NCBI RefSeq assembly: GCF_003324565.1
Contig: NZ_QOLA01000036.1
Location: 1-43,517, forward strand
Direction: 5' to 3'
Length of the DNA: 43,517 nt
Source of the DNA: Streptomyces sp. SDr-06
Lineage (GTDB): Bacteria > Actinomycetota > Actinomycetes > Streptomycetales > Streptomycetaceae
The position numbers and the translations under genes are program-made. Below the pieces are notes generated by a model. That model saw nothing but the letters and a program-made list of their open reading frames with translations, was not told the origin of the DNA and searched no databases. This document shows, in pieces, positions 22,376 through 30,619 of this stretch (position 1 is the stretch's first letter; every line of letters begins with the position of its first letter).

Positions 22376-23025
22376 GCAGGCACAGCAGGGGCGCGTTGAC
22401 GGCGGGGACCACGGCACTGGCCGGGCTCTCCGCCCTCGGGCTGCTCATGGCGGGCTGCTCCACCGGTGGCACCGGCACCCGCGACGAGGGCGAGGCCCCG
22501 CGCTCCGACAAGGTCGCCCACGCCAGCCCGTCGCCCAGCGCCTCCTCCCCGGCTCCCTTCGCGAAGGTCGACGCGGTGAAGCTGCTCAAGGACGACCCGA
22601 AGGTCAGTACCCGGGTCAAGTCCCAGCTCAAGCCCTGCTCCAAGAACGAGTACCCCATCGACGTGACGTACGGGCACCTGACCGGCGCGACCGGCCAGGA
22701 CGTGATCGTGAACGTCATGAACTGCGCGGACGCCGTCGGCCTCGGCGCGTACGTGTACCGGTCCTCCGGCACCTCGTACGACAACGTCTTCACCGCCGAG
22801 GAGACACCCGTGTACGCCGAGATCGACCGGGGCGACCTGGTGGTGACCCGGCAGATGTACGCGGCGGGCGACAAGCCGGCCTTCGCGTCCAGCGAGGTCG
22901 TGACGACCTACCGGTGGTCGGGTGGCGCGGGCGGTAAGTTCGCCCAGCAGGACCAGGTGGAGAACGACTACAGCAAAACGGTCGGCGGCAACGAGACCGC
23001 CGCCCCCGCGCCCGCCACCCCCTGA
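22363..23025 (+). CDS. cseA: Lipoprotein CseA, modulator of the SigE signalling system
   Basis: 220 residues. A lipoprotein signal peptide ends in LGLLMAGCSTGG, giving lipidated Cys32. A Ser/Pro-rich spacer (SPSPSASSPAP) leads to a globular domain (KVDAVKLLKDDPKVSTRVKSQLKPC to VTTYRWSGG). In S. coelicolor CseA is an extracytoplasmic lipoprotein that dampens sigE expression. The GTG start at 22363 lies inside the end of sigE in another frame, with GGGAG upstream, so translation is probably coupled. Confidence 0.92.
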   Translation: MRGLSRHSRGALTAGTTALAGLSALGLLMAGCSTGGTGTRDEGEAPRSDKVAHASPSPSASSPAPFAKVDAVKLLKDDPKVSTRVKSQLKPCSKNEYPIDVTYGHLTGATGQDVIVNVMNCADAVGLGAYVYRSSGTSYDNVFTAEETPVYAEIDRGDLVVTRQMYAAGDKPAFASSEVVTTYRWSGGAGGKFAQQDQVENDYSKTVGGNETAAPAPATP

Positions 23026-23145
23026 TCCGGCGGCCCGGGTCGGCAACCGGCGGCGCGGGCATGCCGCAGACTGGTACTGCGCCCGGACCCACCGCACCAC
23101 CCCGGGCGCCGGAAGAGACCGCCGGAGAACTGAGAGAGCAGCGCG

Positions 23146-23850
23146 ATGGCCGAAACCCATGTTCTGTTCGTCGAGGACGACGACGTCATCCGTGAAGCCA
23201 CCCAGCTCGCCCTGGAGCGGGACGGCTTCACCGTGACCGCCATGCCCGACGGGCTCTCCGGCCTGGAGGCGTTCCGCGCCGACCGGCCGGACATCGCCCT
23301 GCTCGACGTGATGCTGCCGGGGCTCGACGGGGTCAGCCTGTGCCGCCGGATCCGCGACGAGTCGACGGTGCCGGTCATCATGCTGTCCGCGCGCGCCGAC
23401 TCCATCGACGTCGTCCTCGGCCTGGAGGCGGGCGCGGACGACTACGTCACCAAGCCCTTCGACGGCGCCGTCCTGGTCGCCCGGATCCGCGCCGTGCTGC
23501 GCCGCTTCGGGCACGCGGGCGGGCCCGGCGCCGCCCCCGAGACGCCCGAGGAGGCGCCCGAGCGGGGGGTCCTCGCCTTCGGCGACATCGAGATCGACAC
23601 CGAGGGCATGGAGGTCCGCAAGGGCGGCGAGCCCGTCGCGCTGACCCCGACCGAGATGCGGCTGCTGCTGGAGTTCTCCTCGGCGCCCGGCACCGTGCTC
23701 TCCCGCGACAAGCTCCTCGAGCGGGTCTGGGACTACGGCTGGGGCGGTGACACCCGGGTCGTGGACGTCCACGTCCAGCGCCTGCGTACCAAGATCGGGC
23801 AGGACCGGATCGAGACCGTCCGTGGCTTCGGCTACAAGTTGAAGGCGTGA
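23146..23850 (+). CDS. cseB: Response regulator CseB
   Basis: 234 residues. The receiver domain has the acidic pocket (EDDD, 10-13), phospho-acceptor Asp54 in LLDVMLPG, Thr/Ser in IMLSARAD and Lys in DDYVTKPFDG. A linker leads to an OmpR/PhoB winged helix (LTPTEMRLLLEFSSAPGTVL, VWDYGWGGDTRVVDVHVQRL). CseB is phosphorylated by CseC and activates the sigE promoter. It follows cseA after 120 bases and precedes cseC by only 4 bases. Confidence 0.96.
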   Translation: MAETHVLFVEDDDVIREATQLALERDGFTVTAMPDGLSGLEAFRADRPDIALLDVMLPGLDGVSLCRRIRDESTVPVIMLSARADSIDVVLGLEAGADDYVTKPFDGAVLVARIRAVLRRFGHAGGPGAAPETPEEAPERGVLAFGDIEIDTEGMEVRKGGEPVALTPTEMRLLLEFSSAPGTVLSRDKLLERVWDYGWGGDTRVVDVHVQRLRTKIGQDRIETVRGFGYKLKA

Positions 23851-23854
23851 GGGA

Positions 23855-25186
23855 GTGAGGCGTCCCGCCCTGCGGACCGGCGTCCGGTGGAAGATCAGTA
23901 TCGCCATCACGGCGGTGGGCGCGCTCACCGTGATGGCGCTGAGCCTCGTCGTGCACAACGCGGCCCGCGTCTCGATGCTCGACAACGCCCGCGAAGTGCA
24001 GATGGAGCGGCTCAACTTCGCGCAGAACTACTACGAGACCAGCAACAAGCGGGTCCGCTTCGGCACCAAGCTCAATGACCCCGCGCTGCCGCCCACCCTG
24101 AAGGAGAAGGCCCTCCAGGGCCGCAAGGTCTCCTCGGTGCAGGAGCGCGGCAGCGGCCCGCCCGACATCTGGGCCGCCGTGCCCGTAGGGAACGGCGACG
24201 TCCTGTCGCTGCACTCCACCTTCACCGACCGCAGCTCCAACGTGATGGCCGACCTCGACCGCGCCCTGGTCATCGGCTCGGTCGCGGTGGTCTTCGGCGG
24301 CTGCGCGCTCGGCATCCTCATCGGCGGCCAGATCTCGCGCAGGCTCCGCAAGGCGGCCGACGCGGCGGGCAAGGTCGCCGAGGGCAACACGGAGGTACGG
24401 GTGCGGGACGCCATCGGCGGTGTCGTACGCGACGAGACCGACGAGCTCGCCCGTGCCGTGGACGCGCTGACCGACGCGCTCCAGGAGCGCATCGAGGCCG
24501 AGCGCCGGGTCACCGCGGACATCGCGCACGAGCTGCGCACCCCGGTCACCGGGCTGCTCACGGCCGCCGAACTGCTGCCGCCGGGCCGCCCCACCGAGCT
24601 GGTGCGCAACCGGGCGCAGGCCATGCGGACGCTGGTCGAGGACGTCCTGGAGGTCGCCCGGCTCGACAGCGCGTCCGAGCGGGCCGAGCTGCAGGACATC
24701 GCGCTCGGCGAGTTCGTGAGCCGGCGGGTCGCCGCGTTCGACCCCGAGGTGAAGGTGCGGGTCGTCCACGAGTCGTGGGTCTCCACCGACCCGCGCCGTC
24801 TGGAACGCATCCTAGGCAATCTGCTCGGCAACGCCGCCAAGCACGGCGGGGGGCCGGTGGAGGTCACCGTCGAGGGCCGGGTCGTACGGGTCCGCGACCA
24901 CGGGTCCGGGTTCCCCGAGGCGCTCCTGCGGGAGGGGCCGAGCCGGTTCCGCACCGGGTCGAGCGACCGGGCGGGCAACGGGCACGGGCTGGGTCTGACG
25001 ATCGCCGCGGGCCAGGCCAAGGTGCTCGGCGCCCGGCTCACCTTCCGCAACGCCGCTCCCGAGGGGGCGCCCAACGCGGCGGGCACGGGCGGCGCGATCG
25101 CCGTGCTCTGGCTCCCCGAACACGCGCCGACCAACACGGGCAGCTTCCCGGTCCAGCCGCCGACGAAGGACGCCCGCCAGGTGTAG
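23855..25186 (+). CDS. cseC: Envelope-stress sensor histidine kinase CseC
   Basis: 443 residues. Two membrane helices (about 12-34 and 137-158) bracket an extracellular sensor of ~100 residues. A HAMP region follows, then the H-box ADIAHELRTP with His225, the N-box LERILGNLLGNAAKH, the G1 box VRDHGSGFPEALL and the G2 box GNGHGLGLTIA. In S. coelicolor CseC responds to cell-wall antibiotics such as vancomycin and phosphorylates CseB. The GTG start at 23855 is 4 bases past the cseB stop. The region after about residue 400 is Pro/Thr-rich and variable. Confidence 0.95.
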   Translation: MRRPALRTGVRWKISIAITAVGALTVMALSLVVHNAARVSMLDNAREVQMERLNFAQNYYETSNKRVRFGTKLNDPALPPTLKEKALQGRKVSSVQERGSGPPDIWAAVPVGNGDVLSLHSTFTDRSSNVMADLDRALVIGSVAVVFGGCALGILIGGQISRRLRKAADAAGKVAEGNTEVRVRDAIGGVVRDETDELARAVDALTDALQERIEAERRVTADIAHELRTPVTGLLTAAELLPPGRPTELVRNRAQAMRTLVEDVLEVARLDSASERAELQDIALGEFVSRRVAAFDPEVKVRVVHESWVSTDPRRLERILGNLLGNAAKHGGGPVEVTVEGRVVRVRDHGSGFPEALLREGPSRFRTGSSDRAGNGHGLGLTIAAGQAKVLGARLTFRNAAPEGAPNAAGTGGAIAVLWLPEHAPTNTGSFPVQPPTKDARQV

Positions 25187-25243
25187 CGGGCCCGGTGGGC
25201 GAACAGGGGGCGTCAACGGCCAGCAGTGGCAACACTGTTGACC

Positions 25244-26449
25244 ATGCATGAGGGCCCTTACACATCGCCGTCCGATCCCGAACCCGTACGAGACCTGCCG
25301 CGGGCCGACGCCCCGCCCGCGGAGGCCGAGCGGCGGGCCACCTGGTTCGAGCTGTTCTGCGACCTCGTGTTCGTCGCCGCCGTCGGCCAGATCACCCGCC
25401 GCATCAGCGCCCACCCCACGCTCGGCTCGGTGGCGGCGGCGGCCGCGCTGTTCGTGCCGCTGTGGTGGACGTGGGTGCTGTACGCGGTCCGGGCCAACCG
25501 GGCGGACCGCGACGTCACTTCGCACCGGCTGCTCACCATGGCCGGTCTGGTGGCGGTGTGCGGGCTCGCCGTCTTCGTGGGCAGCGTGGGCACCTCCGAC
25601 GGCGCGGACACCGGCTTCGCCCTGTCGTACCTCGGGGCGCGGCTCGGCGTCGCGGCCCTGTACGCCCTGGAGGCCCGCCGGGACCGCCGCCTGGTCCCCC
25701 TGCTCCGGTCCTTCACCATCGGCTCGACCGTCTCGGCCCTCTTCTGGTCGGGCGCGCTGCTCGCCCCGGCGGGGCCCGTACGGTACGGGATCTGGGCGGG
25801 CGGGATGGCGGTCGACCTCGCCATCCCGCTGCTCTCCGGCCGCCGGATCGCGCGGGCCCCGCACCACACCGAGCATCTGCGGGAACGCTTCGGGCTGTTC
25901 ACGATCATCGTGCTCGGGGAGTCGGTGCTGGGGTTCACCAACGGGCTGGTCCAGGCGCGGACCGCCGGGTCCGCGATGGTGACGGGCGCGGCGGCGTTCG
26001 CGCTGTGCGCCTGCCTGTGGTGGTCCTACTTCAGCGCCAGCGGGACCCGGCCCGGCGCGCACGCCGAACTCGCCAGTGACCCGCGCCTGTTGCACACGTA
26101 CGTCCTCGGCCACCTGCCGGTGCAGCTCGGGCTCGCCGTGACGGGAGGCGCGGTGGGCACGGCGGTCCTCGGCTCGGGCCGCCATCTGACCACCGCGCTG
26201 GCCCTGTGCATCCTGGGCGGGGTGGCGCTGTTCCTGCTGTCCACGGCGGCGGTACGAGCGGCTTTCACCGGTGTACGCGACCCGGTGGTACGCCTCCGCC
26301 TGGCCACGGCGCTGCTCATCGCCGCCCTGGTCCCTGCGGCGGGCCGCGCCCCGGTCCCAGCGATGCTGGCGGCCCCGGCGCTGCTGCTGGCCCTGTCAGT
26401 AACAGCGGAAGCCCCCAGCCACCGCCGCCGCGTCCAGTCCACGCCCTAA
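25244..26449 (+). CDS. Low temperature requirement A (LtrA) family membrane protein
   Basis: 401 residues, with about ten to twelve membrane segments. The N-terminal signature RATWFELFCDLVFVAAVGQITRRI is typical of the LtrA family (pfam LtrA), as are LWWTWVLYAVRANRADRD and the mid-protein HHTEHLRERFGLFTIIVLGES. The first member was linked to cold growth in Listeria, but the biochemical role is unknown. ATG 25244 is preferred; an in-frame GTG lies at 25226. Neither has a Shine-Dalgarno, so a leaderless message is possible. An 11-base palindrome, CAACACTGTTG (25229-25240 region), sits immediately upstream and could be an operator. Confidence 0.88.
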   Translation: MHEGPYTSPSDPEPVRDLPRADAPPAEAERRATWFELFCDLVFVAAVGQITRRISAHPTLGSVAAAAALFVPLWWTWVLYAVRANRADRDVTSHRLLTMAGLVAVCGLAVFVGSVGTSDGADTGFALSYLGARLGVAALYALEARRDRRLVPLLRSFTIGSTVSALFWSGALLAPAGPVRYGIWAGGMAVDLAIPLLSGRRIARAPHHTEHLRERFGLFTIIVLGESVLGFTNGLVQARTAGSAMVTGAAAFALCACLWWSYFSASGTRPGAHAELASDPRLLHTYVLGHLPVQLGLAVTGGAVGTAVLGSGRHLTTALALCILGGVALFLLSTAAVRAAFTGVRDPVVRLRLATALLIAALVPAAGRAPVPAMLAAPALLLALSVTAEAPSHRRRVQSTP

Positions 26450-26515
26450 CCCTGGCGGGTACCGCCCCCTGGCCCCGGGGCGCCGCGTACAGGCCACGTC
26501 ATGACCCTGGCGGCT

Positions 26516-27204
26516 TGGTGCCGGCCCCTGGGGCTCCGCCCCAGACCCCGGGCGCCCTGCCCACCCGCCCACCCGTAACCCAGAATGGAGGAACCCTTCG
26601 GGGCTCCGCCCCAAACCCCCCGGGGCCTGCGGCCCCTGGACCCCGCCGACAGCGTGCACCCCGGCCTCCGCGAGGCGAGAGCCCGTGCGGCTGAACCCGA
26701 TCGGCCGACACTCCCGCCACGGGCGGCAGCCAGCATGGGGCGAAGCCCGAAAGGACTGCGGGGGGACGAAGTCCCAGCTGGGGCCTGGGGCGCAGCCCCC
26801 AGGAGCCGAACCATTCAACCCCCGTCGCAGGCGGGCAAGCGCCCCACAGGGGAGCCGGACCACAGCCCCACAAGCCAAAGCCCCTCACAGGCAGCTAGGC
26901 CAACGCATCGGGGCCCGCAACCCACCGACTGGGGTACAGGGGACCAACTCCCCGCAGGGGTCTGGGGCGCAGCCCCTAGGAGCCGAACCCTTCAACGCCC
27001 TGTACGGGTGGGCGGGTGGGCAAACCCGCGGGGGTCTGGGGCGCAGCCCCCAGGGGCCGAACCCTTCACCCCCCTGTACGGGGGGCGGGTGGGCAAACCC
27101 GCGGGGGTCTGGGGCGCAGCCCCCAGGAGCCGAACCCTCCAACCCCCGCACGGGTGAGCGGGTGGGCAAACCCCCCGGGGGGCCGGGGGGGCGCAGCCCC
27201 CAAG
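26516..27204. repeat. Repeat field: GGTCTGGGGCGCAGCCCC elements, about four with a 73-74 bp period
   Basis: Clear tandem units start at about 26957, 27031, 27104 and (partial) 27177. Each holds GGTCTGGGGCGCAGCCCC, then AGGAGCCGAACCC, a CCCCGTACGGG-like hairpin and GGTGGGCAAACCC. More diverged copies lie at about 26780-26820 and, in the opposite orientation, at 26530-26625 (GGGGCTCCGCCCC). The 26450-27274 gap between the convergent LtrA and MFS genes has no credible gene; all frames there are repeat-driven Pro/Gly/Arg-rich shadows. GGGGCGNAGCCCC makes a stable hairpin and is a common Streptomyces intergenic motif. Confidence 0.85.
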
Positions 27205-27274
27205 GGGTCCGGGGGCGCACATGCCCCCCCCCGGGTCACCCCCACCACCCCCGGGAGGGGACCCCGGGTCCGGC

Positions 27275-28873
27275 CTACGCGACCCGCTCGGACACCGGCT
27301 CCGCCGCCGCGGGCTCGTCCGGGGTGGGGGCGGGGGCCGAGCCCCGCAGGGGGACTTCCTTGACGAACAGGGCCGCCACGAACATGGCCACCGCGATGAT
27401 CGAACCGACCAGGAACGTCCCGTGCGTACCGGAGGACACGGCGTACTGGTACGCCTCACGTACCGGGGCCGGAAGCTTCGCCAGGCTCGCCTGGTCCAGC
27501 TGCGCGTTGGCCAGCTTGCCCGCACCCGAGGAGGCCGCCGCGCCGAGCCGGCGCGTCATCTCGTCGCCGACCCGGTTCGTGAAGATCGCGCCCATGATCG
27601 AGACGCCGAAGGACGAGCCGAGCGTACGGAAGAGGGTCGTGGAGGACGAGGCGACGCCCATGTCCTTCATCTCGACGCTGTTCTGCGCGACCAGCATCGT
27701 GATCTGCATCAGGAAGCCCATGCCCGCACCGAGCACCGCCATGTAGACGCCGGACATGAGCCGGGTCGTGGTGGTGTCCATCGTGGAGAGCAGGAACAGG
27801 CCCACCACGACGAGCGCGCCGCCCAGGATCGGGAAGATCTTGTACTTTCCGCTGTTGGTGGTGACCCGGCCCGCGATCAGCGAGACGACCATCATCGAGA
27901 GCAGCATCGGCAGCAGCAGCAGGCCGGAGTTGGTGGCGGAGGCACCCTGCACGGACTGCTGGTACAGCGGCAGGAAGAGCATCGCGCCGAACATCACGAA
28001 GCCGGTGAGGAAGCCGATCCCGGACATGAGCGAGAAGTTGCGGTTGCGGAAGATGTGCAGCGGCACGATCGGCTCGGCGGCCTTCGTCTCGACGAAGAGG
28101 AAGCCGACGATCGAGGCGACGCCGAGGGCGATGAGCTCCATGATGATCGCGGAGCCCCAGGCGTACTGCGAGCCGCCCCACGTGGTGACCAGGACGATCG
28201 AGGTGATGCCGACGGTCAGCAGGATCGTGCCGAGGTAGTCGATCCGGCCGCGGGCCCGCTTCTTGGGCAGGTGCAGCACGGCGGTGACCATCGCGAGCGC
28301 GACCGCGCCGAGCGGGAGGTTGATGTAGAACGTCCAGCGCCAGCCGAGGTGGTCGGTGATGGCGCCGCCGACCAGCGGGCCGCCGATCATCGCGAGCGCC
28401 ATGACGCCGGCCATCATGCCCTGGTACTTGCCGCGGTCCCGGGGCGGGATCAGGTCGCCGATGATCGCCATGACGCCGACCATCAGGCCGCCCGCGCCGA
28501 GGCCCTGGATCGCGCGGAACCCGATGAGCTGGCTCATGTCCTGCGCCATGCCGCTGAGCGCGGAGCCGAGCAGGAAGATCGCGATGGAGGTGAGGAAGGC
28601 GCCCTTGCGCCCGTACATGTCGCCGAGCTTGCCCCAGATCGGCGTGGAGGCCGCGGTGGCCAAGGTGTAGGCGGTGACCACCCACGACAGGTGCTCAAGG
28701 CCGCCGAGCTCGCCCACGATCGTCGGCATCGCCGTGTTCACGATCATGTTGTCCAGCATCGCCAGCAGCATCGCGATCATGAGCGCGAGCAGCACGACCC
28801 GCACACTGCGGGGCTGAGGGCCGTCGCTCACCCCCGCCTCCACGGCCGCCTCGTCCGGTATCCCCGTCGCCAT
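27275..28873 (-). CDS. MFS transporter of the DHA2 (14-TMS, EmrB/QacA) drug exporter family
   Basis: 532 residues with 14 predicted membrane segments. Family motifs include LDNMIVNTAMPTIVGELGG (motif D1-like near TM1), WGKLGDMYGRKGAFL (motif A) and the TM5 motif C region GPLVGGAITDHLGWRW. Such proteins export drugs by proton antiport. ATG 28873 has GGGAG upstream and is chosen over a GTG at 28903. The gene is divergent from a TetR regulator; two matching operators and a -35/-10 pair lie between them. By gene order it corresponds to a known Streptomyces exporter/TetR pair (S. coelicolor SCO3366/3367, from memory). Substrate unknown. Confidence 0.93.
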   Translation of the reverse strand: MATGIPDEAAVEAGVSDGPQPRSVRVVLLALMIAMLLAMLDNMIVNTAMPTIVGELGGLEHLSWVVTAYTLATAASTPIWGKLGDMYGRKGAFLTSIAIFLLGSALSGMAQDMSQLIGFRAIQGLGAGGLMVGVMAIIGDLIPPRDRGKYQGMMAGVMALAMIGGPLVGGAITDHLGWRWTFYINLPLGAVALAMVTAVLHLPKKRARGRIDYLGTILLTVGITSIVLVTTWGGSQYAWGSAIIMELIALGVASIVGFLFVETKAAEPIVPLHIFRNRNFSLMSGIGFLTGFVMFGAMLFLPLYQQSVQGASATNSGLLLLPMLLSMMVVSLIAGRVTTNSGKYKIFPILGGALVVVGLFLLSTMDTTTTRLMSGVYMAVLGAGMGFLMQITMLVAQNSVEMKDMGVASSSTTLFRTLGSSFGVSIMGAIFTNRVGDEMTRRLGAAASSGAGKLANAQLDQASLAKLPAPVREAYQYAVSSGTHGTFLVGSIIAVAMFVAALFVKEVPLRGSAPAPTPDEPAAAEPVSERVA

Positions 28874-28917
28874 CGTCCCCAACTCCCTGAGCCTGCTGTC
28901 CACCGGGCGAGGTACTT

Positions 28918-28935
28918 ACTTGTCGCCCGGCTAGT
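28918..28935. promoter_or_regulatory. TetR-type operator A
   Basis: ACTTGTCGCCCGGCTAGT is an imperfect 18-base palindrome. It covers the predicted -35 of the tetR promoter. It is identical at 16 of 18 positions to the complement of operator B (28965-28982). Confidence 0.65.
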
Positions 28936-28947
28936 TACCACTACACT
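28920..28947 (+). promoter_or_regulatory. Candidate promoter of the TetR gene
   Basis: TTGTCG (28920-28925) and TACACT (28942-28947) are separated by 16 bases. The -35 lies inside operator A, consistent with autorepression. The start codon is about 100 bases downstream. Confidence 0.45.
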
Positions 28948-28951
28948 GGGG

Positions 28952-28980
28952 AAGGTAGACCCCAACTTGCCGGGCGTCAA
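28952..28980 (-). promoter_or_regulatory. Promoter of the MFS exporter, TTGACG-N17-TACCTT
   Basis: On the minus strand TTGACG (28975-28980) and TACCTT (28952-28957) are exactly 17 bases apart. The -35 lies inside operator B, so repressor binding would block RNA polymerase. Confidence 0.6.
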
Positions 28981-28982
28981 GT
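28965..28982. promoter_or_regulatory. TetR-type operator B
   Basis: ACTTGCCGGGCGTCAAGT is an 18-base palindrome (ACTTG...CAAGT). Together with operator A it forms a larger inverted repeat: ACTTACTTGTCGCCCGGC at 28914-28931 against GCCGGGCGTCAAGTAAGT at 28969-28986, with one mismatch. Operator centres are 47 bases apart. Confidence 0.7.
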
Positions 28983-29044
28983 AAGTTGATGGCAAACGGC
29001 ACGGCCGCCGGGGGACGGCGGCCGTACGTATTCGGGAGAGCGGC

Positions 29045-29611
29045 ATGGCCAGAGGAAACACCCGCCAGCGGATCCAGGACGTGGCCCTGGAGCTCTTCGG
29101 TGAGCAGGGGTACGAGAAGACCTCGCTGCGGGAGATCGCCGAGCGGCTGGAGGTGACGAAGGCCGCGCTCTACTACCACTTCAAGACCAAGGAAGACATC
29201 CTCATCAGCCTCTTCCAGGACCTCACCAGGCCCATGGACGAGGTGATCGAGTGGGGCCGGACCCAGCCGAAGACGCTCGACGTCAAGCTGGAGATCCTGC
29301 GCCGCTACAGCGAGGCCCTCGTCGGCGCCGAGCCGCTCTTCCGGTTCATGCAGGAGAACCAGGCGACCATGCGCGAGCTGAGCATCGGCGAGATGTTCAA
29401 GGAGCGGATGCACGCGATGGTCGACCTGCTGAAGGACCCGGACTCCGCGATGGCCGACCGCATCCGCTGCTTCACGGCGCTGTTCTCGATGCACGCCGGG
29501 ATGTTCGTCCTCAAGGACATGGAGGGCGACCCCGAGGAGAAGCGCACCAGCATCCTCGAAGTCGCGGGCGACCTGGTCGTCCAGGCCCACCACAACACGC
29601 GCGGCCGGTAG
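29045..29611 (+). CDS. TetR family regulator of the divergent MFS exporter
   Basis: 188 residues. The helix-turn-helix is QRIQDVALELFGEQGYEKTS, then LREIAERLEVTKAALYYHFKTKEDILISLF, a near-consensus TetR domain. The ligand-binding half (PMDEVIEWGRTQPKTLDVKLEILRRY to AGMFVLKDMEG) is helical. GGGAGAG precedes the ATG. Divergence from the exporter and two 18-base operators over both promoters suggest it represses both genes until a ligand, probably the exported compound, releases it. Confidence 0.93.
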   Translation: MARGNTRQRIQDVALELFGEQGYEKTSLREIAERLEVTKAALYYHFKTKEDILISLFQDLTRPMDEVIEWGRTQPKTLDVKLEILRRYSEALVGAEPLFRFMQENQATMRELSIGEMFKERMHAMVDLLKDPDSAMADRIRCFTALFSMHAGMFVLKDMEGDPEEKRTSILEVAGDLVVQAHHNTRGR

Positions 29612-29630
29612 ACCGTCACGCGCGCCGCGC

Positions 29631-30296
29631 TCAGACGGTGACGCCCACCGTCCGCAGGAACGCGACCGGGTCGACGGCCGAGCCGTAGTGCGGCGTCGTA
29701 CGGATCTCGAAGTGCAGGTGCGGGCCGCTGGAGTTGCCGGTGTTGCCGGACAGCGCGATCCGGTCGCCGGTGCCCACGCTCTGGCCGACGCGTACGCCGA
29801 TCTGCGAGAGGTGGGCGTACTGCGAGTACGTGTTGTCCGCGTGCCGGATCACGATCGCGTTGCCGTACGCCGGGCCGTCACCGGCGCCGACCGGACCCGC
29901 CTTCACGACGGTTCCGCCGTGCACGGCCGCCACGGGCGTGCCGCTGGGCACCGCGAAGTCCTGCCCGGAGTGCTTGCTCGACCACATCGAACCGCCCAGG
30001 CCGAAGCTCGCGCTCAGCGTGTAGTGCTCGACCGGGTCCACCCAGGAGGCGGCCTTGGCGGCCGCGGCCTTGCGCACCGCGGCGGCGGCCTTGGTCTGCG
30101 CCTTGGCCTGGTCGGCGACAGCGGTCGTCGTGGTGGCCGCGGTGGCGAGCGGCACGGAGCCCACCTCGTCGGCGGCCGCGGCACCCGCACCCAGCAGCGT
30201 CCCGCTGCCCAGGGCGGCGGCGAGCGCGGCGACGGACACGGCGCGCAGCCGGAACGCGGACGGGCGGGAGGGCGTGGACGGGGTGCGCTGGGGCAT
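29631..30296 (-). CDS. Secreted M23-family peptidoglycan endopeptidase
   Basis: 221 residues. A signal peptide spans about 1-42 (RLRAVSVAALAAALGSGTLLGAGAAAADE). An Ala-rich helical linker follows, then an LytM/M23 domain with zinc ligands His109 and Asp113 (KHSGQDF) and His195 with His193 in GPHLHFEI; His162 in YAHLS is catalytic. It cleaves peptide cross-links in the cell wall. ATG 30296 has GGAGAGAG 8 bases upstream. A structured leader of ~180 bases precedes it, possibly a c-di-AMP riboswitch, which in Streptomyces controls several wall hydrolases. Confidence 0.93.
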   Translation of the reverse strand: MPQRTPSTPSRPSAFRLRAVSVAALAAALGSGTLLGAGAAAADEVGSVPLATAATTTTAVADQAKAQTKAAAAVRKAAAAKAASWVDPVEHYTLSASFGLGGSMWSSKHSGQDFAVPSGTPVAAVHGGTVVKAGPVGAGDGPAYGNAIVIRHADNTYSQYAHLSQIGVRVGQSVGTGDRIALSGNTGNSSGPHLHFEIRTTPHYGSAVDPVAFLRTVGVTV

Positions 30297-30480
30297 GCGG
30301 GGACTCTCTCCGTACGGCGACAGGGGCGGCCGCCGAGCGAGTCCGGCGGCATGCGAGGACCCGGCGCGCACAAGGGCGCACCGGGTCGGCCTCACCTTGG
30401 TAACCCGAGCCCCCATCTCCGCCCAAAACGCCCATCTACTATCGAAAGCCGTAAGGATCAACCCGGGAATAGCGCAGATC
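30297..30480 (-). promoter_or_regulatory. Structured 5' leader of the M23 gene, possible ydaO (c-di-AMP) riboswitch
   Basis: On the minus strand the leader holds GGGTTACCAAGGTGAGGCC, like the GGGUUACC..GGGUGAA start of ydaO riboswitches. A strong hairpin follows (GACCCGG...CCGGGTC), then another (GCCGCCG...CGGCGGC), then CCTGTCGCCGTACGGAGAGAG before the coding start. The later ydaO consensus (CCGACAGCUAACCUCGUAGGCG) is only weakly matched. In Streptomyces ydaO elements precede wall hydrolase genes and c-di-AMP turns them off. A covariance-model search of this segment would decide. Confidence 0.5.
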
Positions 30481-30619
30481 CCCCGTCAACGGCCCCTAAG
30501 CCGCCTAGTAGGGGCGTGACCCCCTGTGCGCCTTGTCACCGCGACCGGGCCCAAGGCCCTTCCCTTTCGGGGCCAAGGGCCCGCAACCATCGCGGAGTGG
30601 ACGCGTCGCGGCGCCCGGG

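Noticed and set aside
26957..27204. 73-74 bp repeats as a CRISPR or coding tandem repeat
   Set aside because: Spacers are near-identical and frames give only Pro/Gly/Arg-rich shadow translations in all directions.
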